Part shown: one piece after another, positions 16,201-23,401 of the stretch
Position numbering within the stretch: position 1 is the first letter of the stretch
Layout of the letters: the number at the start of each line of letters is the position of its first letter
Source of the DNA: Opitutaceae bacterium
GTDB taxonomy: Bacteria > Verrucomicrobiota > Verrucomicrobiia > Opitutales > Opitutaceae
DNA length: 43,098 bases
Assembly: GCA_005792355.1 (NCBI GenBank)
Contig: SXSC01000316.1
Coordinates: 1 to 43,098 of the forward strand
Direction: 5' to 3'
Notes under the pieces: generated by a model
Database searches by the model: none
What the model was told of the DNA's origin: nothing
The model's input: the letters and a program-made list of their open reading frames with translations, nothing else
Program-made: the position numbers and the translations under genes

Positions 16201-16546
16201 GCGCGATTTCCGCGGGCTTGAGTTTCTTGTGCGATTCGGGCGGAGGCATTCGCTCCTCGTCATCCGTCGACTTGATGCGCTCCACCAACGGGCTCGCCGC
16301 CGGCTTGCCCGGCACGATGGCGGGCTCCAGATCGCCGTCACCGCGCGGTGAGGTGGCCTCCTTGGCGAGGTCGAGCCGCAGCTTGGCCTTGCGCGTGCCC
16401 GAATCCGGCCCGTGGCAATGAAAACAATTCTCCGCGAGAATGGGCTGGATGTGATCGTTGTAGCTGATCTTGCCGGCGGCAGGCGCGGCCAACGCCGACG
16501 ATCCGAGCAGACAGGAAAAGACGAAAGTGTAACGGGCAATGCGCAT
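13265..16546 (-). CDS. PSCyt1-PSCyt2-LamG-PSD1 protein, pair 2
   Basis: The 1093-residue protein has a Sec signal peptide (residues 1-21), a PSCyt1 cytochrome-like domain with CFHCH at 41-45 and MPPPESHKKL near 100, then PSCyt2/DUF1549 from about 186 (NPIDAFVLARLAE, LTGLPPTPEEIAAF, CAACHDHKFDPIS). A LamG/concanavalin-like domain is inserted at about 500-680 (SFGLLVRVEEKPSGTLLS, KWHHVFLSYD, IDVFVDGKPA, PLRLGSRHAADGG). PSD1/DUF1553 closes the protein (LTARVTVNRIWQNIFGTGLV, TSATYRQ, LYRRSFYTLWKRTAPPPAMD). The LamG domain suggests binding to a carbohydrate or another cell-surface ligand. Residues about 149-183 (RKEGEIERRREGEKK and SPSPPLPVSPS) are a low-complexity linker insert encoded by a palindrome. 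Haem attachment is predicted from CXXCH only. Confidence 0.95.
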   Translation of the reverse strand: MRIARYTFVFSCLLGSSALAAPAAGKISYNDHIQPILAENCFHCHGPDSGTRKAKLRLDLAKEATSPRGDGDLEPAIVPGKPAASPLVERIKSTDDEERMPPPESHKKLKPAEIALLERWVAEGAEYQEHWSLLAPVRSAVPSVAGLSRKEGEIERRREGEKKSGAARVVSPSPPLPVSPSLARNPIDAFVLARLAEEKLHPSPPEQPSRLLRRVTLDLTGLPPTPEEIAAFLRDPSPGAYDRVVDRLLASDACAEQFGRQWLDAVRYADTHGIHIDNYRSIWPYRDWVVGAFRSNMPFDQFTIEQMAGDLLPAATLDQKVASGFNRCLATTSEGGAIAAEYEAIYAKDRVETMSTVWLGLTTGCAACHDHKFDPISQRDFYALTAFFRNNTMPAMDGNVSDTRPSLFVPAVGDRERWGALQLEIGAAKAELQARAAQADEDFAAWLAAATVLVAPPLDHRGRLHVALNESSGPIVLAGATVPAPERLDGPYGPAPKINSLDLVLGPPVPMMRESAESFGLLVRVEEKPSGTLLSCLKADGTGGGWELFLENGKVGLHFSDEKSGLVGRGVAKEALAPGKWHHVFLSYDTASMRSRSIDVFVDGKPAASSGEVGSFPNDIVPVAPLRLGSRHAADGGAAAQLTGGDVWVQDVRRYDQGFLPADSKQVISDKPSADVVLVYAALQAEPEKRTAAQKKLLRTHYLATVDAPSLPLAAKLDRLVAEDGTLRRRGGITLVMEEKKDSEPFAHILKRGEYAQLGEKVAANTPAVLPPLPEDAPHNRLALAHWLVEAKNPLTARVTVNRIWQNIFGTGLVESAGDFGTTGSRPSHPALLDWLAVEFRESGWNYRQLVRLMVTSATYRQSAVVSPELLERDPANRLLARGPRFRLDAEQLRDQVLAASGLLVAKLGGRPVRPYQPEGIWEDVAMKQSTTRYYRVDRGENLYRRSFYTLWKRTAPPPAMDILNAPSREVSCVRRDRTNTPLQALVTLNEPLFVEASRSLAARALQSAPAFDARLDAVSLRLLGRTFTPPERVVVRRTLDDALALYRREPAAAQQLLAVGASPADAGLPAPELAAWTLVASQVMNLDEALTK
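16003..16103. repeat. Purine/pyrimidine palindrome inside PSD1 gene 2
   Basis: The left arm (about 16003-16039, GAAGGAGAGACGGGGAGAG) and right arm (about 16062-16101, CTCTCCTTCTCTCCGTCTCT) are imperfect reverse complements. It is translated in the same frame and at the same linker position as the element in PSD1 gene 1 (4208-4296). Confidence 0.85.
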
Positions 16547-16786
16547 GGTGGGGGCGGCGGCAACGTTCGGGAATCGGAAACCCGACGCGACAAAAAAACA
16601 AAATCATCCGGCGGTTTTGCGGGGCTTGCAAATCGCCATGGAATCGTTCTTCACTCGCCGCCCGCCCCACCGACCTTGCCCTTCGACCGCCCCCAGCCTT
16701 TCTCTTTCGCGCGAGTGATTTTGTCCGCTTGTCATTCGCACGCACCTTCGTAAGCGACACAACCCTGGTTCAAGTCCTCGTTCAAT

Positions 16787-17230
16787 ATGGCCTCACACAT
16801 TCCCATGATTCCCTGCAACGTCGCCGGTCCGCTCGGCGTGCTGCATCTCCCCCGCCTCTGGCTCAAGGTTTCCCTGGAAGCGCGCGGCAAACTTGCCGCC
16901 GGCTATCCCGGCATCGGTGGCGGCTACGATTCGATGGTCATCGCCGGACTCGGCCTTTCCGCCGATGCCGTGCGCGCGTACGTCACCGCCAGCAAGCCCA
17001 CCTACGGCCAGTTCGAAGCCTGGATCAAGGCGCAGCCCGGCGCGAAGCTCGACCGCAATTCGATCCACCGCCTCAACACGGCAATCCTGAACTACCACCA
17101 CGCGGAGGATCTCTCCAAGGGCATCCGCGCCGCGACCGGTTACAAGGAAGACGGCTCCGTCACCAGTTCCGCGTGCGAGCTCAACGCCCTCGACGACTGG
17201 CAGGCCTTCCACGCCGCCGAATTGGCGTAA
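16787..17230 (+). CDS. DUF5069-like protein
   Basis: The 147-residue soluble protein matches my memory of the DUF5069 family, which is small and of unknown function. Visible features are HLPRLWLKVSLEARGKLAAG near the N-terminus, a glycine-rich YPGIGGGYDS, and a helical C-terminal half ending DDWQAFHAAELA. It has no signal peptide or membrane segment. It diverges from PSD1 gene 2 across 240 bases that should hold both promoters; no clear consensus was seen there. A hairpin with a T-run follows 23 bases after the stop codon, so it is probably transcribed alone or ends a short unit. Family assignment is moderate. Confidence 0.72.
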   Translation: MASHIPMIPCNVAGPLGVLHLPRLWLKVSLEARGKLAAGYPGIGGGYDSMVIAGLGLSADAVRAYVTASKPTYGQFEAWIKAQPGAKLDRNSIHRLNTAILNYHHAEDLSKGIRAATGYKEDGSVTSSACELNALDDWQAFHAAELA

Positions 17231-17253
17231 GCGAAACCCACTTGTTTGGACCA

Positions 17254-17278
17254 GGGCGTCGCTTGCCGACGCCCTTTT
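17254..17278 (+). terminator. Intrinsic terminator after the DUF5069 gene
   Basis: GGGCGTCG (17254-17261) pairs perfectly with CGACGCCC (17267-17274) around a five-base loop and is followed by TTTT. It lies 23 bases past the stop codon at 17230. Confidence 0.75.
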
Positions 17279-17292
17279 GCTGTCATGAATGC

Positions 17293-17323
17293 GGGCGTCG
17301 GCAAGCGGCGCCCCACCTTTTTT
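17293..17323 (+). terminator. Second terminator-like hairpin, reverse complement of the first
   Basis: GGGCGTCG (17293-17300) pairs with CGGCGCCC (17306-17313) with one G-T pair, and a run of six T follows at 17318-17323. Its 22-base core is the reverse complement of 17253-17274, so the two copies can also pair with each other. It ends only 16 bases before the start codon of the dehydrogenase, which would make it an unusual leader element. Confidence 0.6.
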
Positions 17324-17339
17324 CGGAGAACATCTTTCC

Positions 17340-18227
17340 ATGAGCTCAGAACGCATCGCCTTTGTGGGAGTAGGTCGGATGGGGGCCAACATGGCCCGCC
17401 GGCTCAAAGATTGCGGCTACGCGGTCACCGCCGTTTATGACGTGCACACCGCCGGGGCCGACGCCCTCGCCGCCGAAATCGGCGCGAAGAGCGCGCGCAC
17501 CCTCGCCGAGGTCACCGCCGCAGCCGACGTCATCTTCACCGTCGTCACCGACGACGCCGCGCAGCTCCGCGTTTTCGCGGAGACCGGCGACTCGCTGCTC
17601 ATCGGCGCCAAGGGCCGGACCTTCGTCAATTGCGCCACGATCACCCCCGCGACTCATGTCGAGGTGGAGCGCCGCGCGAAGGCGGCGGGCGCCGTTTCGC
17701 TCGAAGGCTGCATGGCCTCGTCGATTCCCCAGGCGCGCAACGGCACACTCTATCTGATGTGCGGTGGCGACCAGGCCACCTTCGAGCGCGTCAAGCCGAT
17801 CCTCGAAAAACTCAGCTCCGCGCTTCGCCACATCGGCGGGACCGGCCAGGCGGCGCAGGTCAAGGCGCTCGTCAACATGGTCATGAACATCAACACCGCC
17901 GGCCTCGCGGAGGGCCTTGGGCTCGGCGCCGCGCTCGGGCTCAACCTCGACATGCTGCGCGAAGTGTTTCTCCAGACCGGCGCCAATTCCCAGGTGCTCA
18001 AGACCGACGGCGAGGACATGCAGAACCGGGCGCACGACTGCTATTTTTCCGGCGCGCATGCGGCCAAGGATTCGACCATCGCCTGGATCCTCGGCGTGCA
18101 GGCCGGCCTCAATCTGCCGCTCGCCGCCGCGACGAAGCAGCAATTCGACCGGATGGTCGCGCTCGATCTCGGCCACCTCGACAAGAGCGGCGTCGCCGAG
18201 CTCACGTTCAAGGGACGCCACGGGTAG
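17340..18227 (+). CDS. NAD(P)-dependent beta-hydroxyacid dehydrogenase family protein
   Basis: The 295-residue protein belongs to the 3-hydroxyisobutyrate dehydrogenase-like superfamily, cytosolic enzymes that oxidise beta-hydroxyacids or reduce short aldehydes with NAD(P). The Rossmann dinucleotide motif is FVGVGRMGANMARRL (residues 8-22). The substrate-binding segment is LEGCMASSIPQARNGTLYLM (121-140), and K175 in QVKALVNMVMN is the expected catalytic lysine. The C-terminal all-helical domain ends with GLNLPLAAATKQQF. The ATG at 17340 was chosen because it starts directly before the Rossmann fold. The substrate cannot be told from the sequence, and the usual DAPVSGG motif is altered to EGCMASS, so the subfamily is uncertain. 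Confidence 0.93.
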   Translation: MSSERIAFVGVGRMGANMARRLKDCGYAVTAVYDVHTAGADALAAEIGAKSARTLAEVTAAADVIFTVVTDDAAQLRVFAETGDSLLIGAKGRTFVNCATITPATHVEVERRAKAAGAVSLEGCMASSIPQARNGTLYLMCGGDQATFERVKPILEKLSSALRHIGGTGQAAQVKALVNMVMNINTAGLAEGLGLGAALGLNLDMLREVFLQTGANSQVLKTDGEDMQNRAHDCYFSGAHAAKDSTIAWILGVQAGLNLPLAAATKQQFDRMVALDLGHLDKSGVAELTFKGRHG

Positions 18228-18537
18228 GCCGGAAAATTCATCCCTCGATCAAGCCAAGGCATGAGTCACAGAGCACACCGAGCACGGACCCAGAGTTCAC
18301 GGAACGAACCACGTTGTTTGCTCTGGGCTCTCGGTGGCTGGGCTCCGTGCCCTCCGTGGAAAGAAATCCGCCGGATGAGTGCGAAAAATGCAGGCTAGTG
18401 GCGCGACCAATAACTTTCGTGACGTGTAGCTGCGAGCGCCAGCGAGTGGACCACCGGCGCGCTCCACTCGCTGGCGCTCGCCGCTACTTGTCACGCTACT
18501 TTGTGGTCGGCACACTAGGCAGCGAAAATCTATCCCC
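18228..18537. other. Gene-free spacer with two inverted repeats
   Basis: The 310 bases between the dehydrogenase and the propeller gene hold two separate elements. The first, about 18250-18362, is an imperfect inverted repeat (CACAGAGCACACCGAGCAC against CTCTGGGCTCTCGGTGG) of the same flavour as the repeat near 23083. The second, 18399-18515, is listed on its own. No small gene is supported. Confidence 0.6.
18399..18515. repeat. Long inverted repeat with GCGAGCGCCAGCGAGTGG core
   Basis: The core arms 18427-18450 and 18463-18486 are reverse complements with one or two mismatches. Weaker pairing extends outward to about 18399 and 18515 (GCGACCAATA against TGTGGTCGGC). The element ends about 20 bases before the ATG at 18538, so a hairpin would form in the 5' leader of the propeller gene. 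Confidence 0.87.
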
Positions 18538-19551
18538 ATGAATAAATCTATCTCCTCCCTCCTCGCCCTTACGGCCTTCGCCACCGGTGCGCTCGCCGTC
18601 GAATATAAAGCCACCCGCGACTGGGTGCGTCTGCCCGAAATCAACTCGAAAGCCACCAACCAGCACGGCGACGTGGCGGTAAGCTCCAAGGGCGAGATCT
18701 ACGTCAGCACGATGGACGCCAACGCGGGCGTGCAGGTTTTTTCGCCGGAAGGAAAATTTCTGCGCAATGTGCCGGGCGCGCCGAACGACTTTCACGGTTT
18801 CGTGATCCGCCAGGACCAGGACGGCGAGTTCATCTTCGGCCCGCGCCTTGTCGCCCAGACCATCGTGAAGCTGACGCTCGACGGCAAAATCGTTTTGGAG
18901 ATTCCCGCCTCGGCGATTCCGGACCAGTTCAAAAACGTCGCGCCGCCCACCAAGAAAAACGCGAAGGGCGAGGTCACGCCGAATCCCGACGCCGGCAAGA
19001 CGTCCGTCCGCCTGACCGCGATGGACGTCGCGTCCAACGGCGATCTCTACGTGACGGACGGTTACGCAAGCGACTATGTCCATCAATTCGATCGCCGCGG
19101 GAAATACCTCAAGTCTTTTGGCGGCAAGAAAGAGCCCTATAATTTCAAGACGCTGCACAAGATCGCGATCGACACCCGCTTCACTCCGGCCCGGATCATC
19201 GGGGTGGATCGCGCGAATGGCCGCGTGGTGCATCTCTCGCTCGACGGTGCGTTTCTTGGCGTGATTGCCAGTGACATGCTGCTGCCCGCGGCGGTGGCGA
19301 TTCAGGGCGACTACGCGGCGATCGGAGAGATCAAGGGGCAGGTCACCATCCTCGACAAAGCGGGGAAGGTGGTCGCGAAATTTGGGACGAACAAGAACCC
19401 GGACGAAGCGGGCAGTAACAAACCTGAGCCATCCAGGTGGATCGCCGGCCTGGTGACCGCGCCGCACGGCGTCGCGTTCAACGCGAAGGGCGACCTGTAT
19501 GTTTCCGAGTACAGCCTCTTCGGCCGCGTCCACCGGTTCAACCGGATGTAA
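18538..19551 (+). CDS. Secreted NHL/SMP-30-type beta-propeller protein
   Basis: The 337-residue protein has a Sec signal peptide (MNKSISSLLALTAFATGALA) and then repeated blades of about 40-50 residues recognisable by G-D/E-I/L-Y-V strands: SSKGEIYVSTMDANAGVQVF, ASNGDLYVTDGYASDYVHQF, RIIGVDRANGRVVHLSLDG and NAKGDLYVSEYSLFGRVHRF. This fits a six-bladed NHL-like propeller, exported to the periplasm or beyond. Family members act as binding scaffolds or as lactonase-like enzymes; I see no basis for choosing. It precedes a TonB-dependent receptor gene on the same strand, but 353 bases of repeat-rich DNA separate them, so joint transcription is unclear. Confidence 0.8.
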   Translation: MNKSISSLLALTAFATGALAVEYKATRDWVRLPEINSKATNQHGDVAVSSKGEIYVSTMDANAGVQVFSPEGKFLRNVPGAPNDFHGFVIRQDQDGEFIFGPRLVAQTIVKLTLDGKIVLEIPASAIPDQFKNVAPPTKKNAKGEVTPNPDAGKTSVRLTAMDVASNGDLYVTDGYASDYVHQFDRRGKYLKSFGGKKEPYNFKTLHKIAIDTRFTPARIIGVDRANGRVVHLSLDGAFLGVIASDMLLPAAVAIQGDYAAIGEIKGQVTILDKAGKVVAKFGTNKNPDEAGSNKPEPSRWIAGLVTAPHGVAFNAKGDLYVSEYSLFGRVHRFNRM

Positions 19552-19904
19552 GCGACGGCTCGCCCGAACCGGCTCGCGCGACGCATCGCGCACAGCCACG
19601 GGCAGGGAGCGGATCGCTCGATTTCCTGTGGCCAGCGGGTCTGGCGGATCGGCGGTTGCCAACCGCCGCTACGGCGGGGACCCAACCGGGCGCTGGGAAA
19701 GCGCCCCTCCCTTCGTTGCAAAATTTGGGGGCTGGCAACTGTCGATTCGCACCTGGACCCAAGGGAGCGGAAGCGTGGCAACCGCGCTTGCCTCCAAGGG
19801 CGCGATCGCGTGTGCTCCTGCAGCGCTGAAACCGCCGCACCCACAGCCGGCAGATTACCGCCGGTGTTTTCCCGAACCCCTTCACCCGTTCGCCCACTTC
19901 TACC
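19552..19904. other. Gene-free 353-base spacer with short palindromes
   Basis: It contains GGCGGTTGCCAACCGCC (19651-19667), which is a self-complementary version of the repeat at 39674-39746, and GGCGCTGGGAAAGCGCC just after it. CCTCCCTTCGTTGCAAAATT at about 19707 resembles the CCTTTGGTTGCGG...GCGAAATT repeat at 39745. I see no gene and no clear promoter for the receptor gene that follows. Confidence 0.6.
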
Positions 19905-22900
19905 ATGACCCACCGGCCCGTTCTTCTCCTCGCCGTCCTGTTCGCCTGTGCCGGCAGCCTCCGCGCGGCGCCGCCTGCATCCTCGACCGGTTCCATCGAA
20001 GGCCGCGTGTTCAACACCGGCACCGGTGAATATCTCGAAAACGCCCGCGTCACCGTTGAAGGCATCCGCCTCGAATCCTTCACCGACAGTTTCGGCCAGT
20101 ATCGCCTGGCCGACGTTCCAGTCGGCACCGTCCGCCTGCGAGTCTTCTACACCGGACTCGTCGTCGAGACGGCTGCCGTCAACGTCGCCGCCGGTCAGAG
20201 TGCACGGCACGATTTTAACCTCGCGAGCGCCGGTATCGTGAAACTCGGACAATTCGTCGTCTCGTCCTCGAAGGAAATGGACGGCTCGGCCATTGCGATT
20301 AACGAAAAGCGCTTCGCCGCCGACATCCGCAACGTGATCGCCGCCGATGAATTCGGCCCGATGGCGGATGGCAACGTGGGGGAACTGCTCAAAACCGTGC
20401 CCGGAGTTTCGATCGATTACGTCGGCGGGGCGGCGATGCAAATCTCGCTCAACGGCGTGCCGCCAGCCTACGTGCCCGTGACGATGAACGGGTTCCCCGT
20501 CGCGAGCACGACGGCGTCAGCCCCCACCGGCCGCGACTTCGAACTCGTGAACGTCGCCACCAACAATCTCTCGCGGATCGAGGTGCTGCATTCGCCGACG
20601 CCAGAGCAGCCCGGGAATGCGCTGGCCGGTTCCGTCAATATGGTCCCGCGGAGCGCCTTCGATCGCGCGAAGCCCGTGCTCCACACCAATTTCTACGTCA
20701 TGATGCGCGATGACGCCCGCGACTTCCGCCCCACGCCCGGGCCGACGCTGGGTTCGACCCGCAAGATTCTTCCCGGCTTCGATTTTTCCTACGTCGCCCC
20801 CGTGAATCAGCGCTTTGGCTTTACGCTGTCGGGCGGCACCTCGCAGCAGTATCAACCGACGTACTTCGTGCAAACGGTCTGGCGCCCCGTCAACTCCCCG
20901 ACCGTGGCGCCGGCGCTGCCCCTCACGACTCCCGACAAACCCTACCTCACCGACTATCTCATTCGCGACCAGCCGAGGCAGTCGCGGCGCTCCTCGGCCG
21001 GCATCACGGTCGACTACAAGTTCAGCCGCACGGACCGGATCTCATTGTCGTTCCAAGCGACGCGTTTTGACGCCCAGTACAACCAGCGGGATCTGAATTT
21101 TGCCATCAGTCGGGTGCTGCCGGGGAACTTCACGACCTCGTTTACCCATGGTGACAGGGGGACGGGGGCCGGCACGCTGACCCTCACCAACGCCGGCGAT
21201 CGCGATCGCCGGATCGCTTCCAACTCCCCCTCCCTCATCTACCGCCACGATGGCCCCATCTGGAAACTCGAGGCCGGGGCCGGCCTGTCGAGTTCGGAAA
21301 ACAACATTCGCGATCAGGGCAAGGGCTTCTTCAACACGGTGACCGCGACGCGCACGAACGTGAGCATCTCGTTCGATGATATCTTCTATCTGCGGCCGGA
21401 CACCATCACGGTAACGGACGGCCTGACGGGAGCGCCCGTCGATCCGTACCGGCTGTCGACCTACAACATCGTGAGCGCGAGCGGCCACCGGTATGGCGCG
21501 GATACCGTGCTGGGCGTCGGACCCGGCTCAGCCATTGCGAACCGGACCACGGATGTGCAGCGGAATGCCTACATCCATGGGAAACGCGACTTCACCTGGC
21601 CGATCCCGTTAACCCTCAAGGCCGGCCTCAATCTCCACCAGCTGCAGCGCGATTATCGCGGCGGCACCACCGCCCTGACCTTTGTCGGCGCCGACGGGCG
21701 CGCCGCGTCGGGCGATGAAAACGCCGCGCAATTCCTCGACCCCGTCTACTCGGCGCGCGCCGGCGTGTTCGGGTTCCCCCAGACCCAGCGGGTCGGCGGC
21801 GGGTTGCTCTGGGATTTCTATCGGGCAAATCCGCAGTCCTTCACCAAGAACGACACCAACATCTACACCTCCGCGATCGGTCTCTCCAAGTATGCCGAAG
21901 AGGTGATTTCTTCCGCGTATCTGCGGGGCGACGTGGCGTTCCTCGAGCGGCGGCTCAAGCTGACCGGCGGCGTGCGGGCCGAACAGACCAACATCAAGGC
22001 CGAAGGCCCGCTGACCGATCGATCGCGGAATTTGCAGCGGCGCCCCGATGGCACCGTCATTCCCGGCGCCACCATCTTACCGGCCACCGACACACTGGGC
22101 GTCGCGCGGCTCACCATGATCGATCGCGGAGCGCACGCGGCGAAGGAGTACCTGCGCTGGTTCCCCAGCCTCAACGCCAGCTACAACTTTCGCGACAACC
22201 TCGTGGCTCGGGCGGCCTATTACCACACGATCGGCCGACCGAACTACAATCAATATGCCGGCGGCATCACCCTCCCGGACGAAACGCTGGCGCCGAGTCC
22301 CACCAACCGGATCGCCATTAGCAACGTCTCGATCAAGCCGTGGACGGCGAAGTCGATGAAGGTTTCGCTCGAATACTATCTAGAGCCTGTCGGGCTGGTT
22401 TCGATTGGGGCGTTTCGTCGCGACTTCGAAAACTTTTTCGGCGCCACCGTCTTCCCGGCGACGTCGGAATTCCTGTCGCTCTACGACCTGGATCCGGCGC
22501 AGTGGGGCCGCTACGACGTCGCCACGAGTTACAACGTGACGAGCCTGGTTCGGATGGAGGGTTACGACGTCGCCTACAAGCAGGCCCTCACGTTTCTGCC
22601 GCCGTGGGCGCGCGGAGTGCAGATTTTCGCAAACGGCGCGGTGCAACGGGCCACCGGCGAGGCCGCGAGCAATTTTGCGAATTTCATTCCGAAAACCGCG
22701 GCGTGGGGGATCAGTCTCAGCCGGCCCAAATACAGCCTGAAGGCGAATTGGAACTACAAGAGCCGTCATCGCCGCCCCGCCGTCGCCGCGGGTCAGAGCA
22801 TCGAGCCGGGCACGTATTTCTGGGGCGCGAAGCGGCTCTTCATCGATCTCATCGCCGATTACAAACTCACCAAGAACTTCACGCTGTTCGGCAACGTCCG

Positions 22901-23024
22901 GAACCTGAACGATACGCCCGAAGATTTCTCGCGCGAGGGTCCCAGCACGCCCGAGGTGGCCCAGTTCCGCCAGCGCGACCGCTACGGCGCGCTGTGGATC
23001 TTTGGGGTCAAGGGCACGTTTTAG
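19905..23024 (+). CDS. TonB-dependent outer-membrane receptor 1
   Basis: The 1039-residue protein imports a substrate across the outer membrane using TonB energy. It has a signal peptide (MTHRPVLLLAVLFACAGSLRA), a carboxypeptidase-regulatory-like beta-sandwich at about 28-110 (GSIEGRVFNTGTGEYLENAR, DSFGQYRLADVPVGTVRLRV), a plug domain at about 140-255 (NVGELLKTVPGVSIDYVGGA, RIEVLHSPTPEQPGNALAGS) and a long beta-barrel ending in phenylalanine (ALWIFGVKGTF), the usual signal for the BAM machinery. The segment FVVSSSKEMDGSAIAINEKR between sandwich and plug probably contains the TonB box. Receptors of this type are numerous in Opitutaceae. Its substrate cannot be read from the sequence; no susD-like partner gene is present. 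Confidence 0.95.
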   Translation: MTHRPVLLLAVLFACAGSLRAAPPASSTGSIEGRVFNTGTGEYLENARVTVEGIRLESFTDSFGQYRLADVPVGTVRLRVFYTGLVVETAAVNVAAGQSARHDFNLASAGIVKLGQFVVSSSKEMDGSAIAINEKRFAADIRNVIAADEFGPMADGNVGELLKTVPGVSIDYVGGAAMQISLNGVPPAYVPVTMNGFPVASTTASAPTGRDFELVNVATNNLSRIEVLHSPTPEQPGNALAGSVNMVPRSAFDRAKPVLHTNFYVMMRDDARDFRPTPGPTLGSTRKILPGFDFSYVAPVNQRFGFTLSGGTSQQYQPTYFVQTVWRPVNSPTVAPALPLTTPDKPYLTDYLIRDQPRQSRRSSAGITVDYKFSRTDRISLSFQATRFDAQYNQRDLNFAISRVLPGNFTTSFTHGDRGTGAGTLTLTNAGDRDRRIASNSPSLIYRHDGPIWKLEAGAGLSSSENNIRDQGKGFFNTVTATRTNVSISFDDIFYLRPDTITVTDGLTGAPVDPYRLSTYNIVSASGHRYGADTVLGVGPGSAIANRTTDVQRNAYIHGKRDFTWPIPLTLKAGLNLHQLQRDYRGGTTALTFVGADGRAASGDENAAQFLDPVYSARAGVFGFPQTQRVGGGLLWDFYRANPQSFTKNDTNIYTSAIGLSKYAEEVISSAYLRGDVAFLERRLKLTGGVRAEQTNIKAEGPLTDRSRNLQRRPDGTVIPGATILPATDTLGVARLTMIDRGAHAAKEYLRWFPSLNASYNFRDNLVARAAYYHTIGRPNYNQYAGGITLPDETLAPSPTNRIAISNVSIKPWTAKSMKVSLEYYLEPVGLVSIGAFRRDFENFFGATVFPATSEFLSLYDLDPAQWGRYDVATSYNVTSLVRMEGYDVAYKQALTFLPPWARGVQIFANGAVQRATGEAASNFANFIPKTAAWGISLSRPKYSLKANWNYKSRHRRPAVAAGQSIEPGTYFWGAKRLFIDLIADYKLTKNFTLFGNVRNLNDTPEDFSREGPSTPEVAQFRQRDRYGALWIFGVKGTF

Positions 23025-23030
23025 CCCGAA

Positions 23031-23068
23031 CATTTCGCACCGCGGCTCAAGGCCGCAACCAAAGGAAT
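23031..23068 (-). repeat. Dispersed repeat, GGTTGCGGCC...GCGAAAT copy 1
   Basis: Read on the minus strand, it runs CCTTTGGTTGCGGCC, a short variable centre, GCCGCG, then GTGCGAAAT. A second copy lies on the plus strand at 39745-39779 with only a few differences. Confidence 0.85.
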
Positions 23069-23227
23069 CGAACCTCTGGTCACAGAGGAATGCCTTTCTC
23101 CGTGACCTCTGGATTGGCCTCAATGTTCTCTGTGTCTCGTCCGTTGGTTTTGTTTGGTTGCGGCTGCGCCGCCTTGGGATCTCTGTGACAAAAATTCGTC
23201 TCAACCAGGATTGAGGTGGATCAATCG

Positions 23228-23276
23228 TAGCACACAGAGGTGTAAAATATTCGCCCTGTCAGGCCGACTTCGTCGG
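23228..23276 (+). repeat. Dispersed repeat, GAGGTGTaAAATaTTCGCCC copy 1
   Basis: It contains GCACACAGAGGTGTAAAATA followed by TTCGCCCTGTCAGGCCGACT and TCGTCGG. The reverse complement of 39571-39622 shows the same order of motifs with a few substitutions. Confidence 0.88.
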
Positions 23277-23401
23277 GGCTAACCTCCCGCTTGCCCGCCG
23301 GAGGAGGGTTCCGGTATCCGCGTTGGAAAATATTCAGGCCAGCGGTCCGCACCACCCATTGACGCGCACCGCGCCGGCCTCCACCCTGCCCGCGCAACTT
23401 C

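Larger units (their letters stand above)
23025..23401. other. 377-base spacer packed with repeats
   Basis: This region between receptor 1 and hflX is almost wholly repetitive. It holds a copy of the GGTTGCGGCC repeat (23031-23068), a CTCTGTGACC-type inverted repeat (about 23083-23145) and a copy of the GCACACAGAGGTGT...CGACTTCGTCGG repeat (23228-23276). The GGTTCGATTCC hairpin on the minus strand near 23060 looks like a tRNA T-arm, but no tRNA could be built around it. No gene is supported. Confidence 0.65.

Noticed and set aside
16766..16786. GGTTCAAGTCC resembling a tRNA T-loop just before the DUF5069 gene
   Set aside because: The flanking bases do not form the T-stem, and no cloverleaf is possible.
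23050..23085. tRNA-like T-arm (GGTTCGATTCC with a five-pair stem) on the minus strand
   Set aside because: No matching acceptor stem, anticodon arm or D-arm could be placed around it; it lies in repeat DNA.
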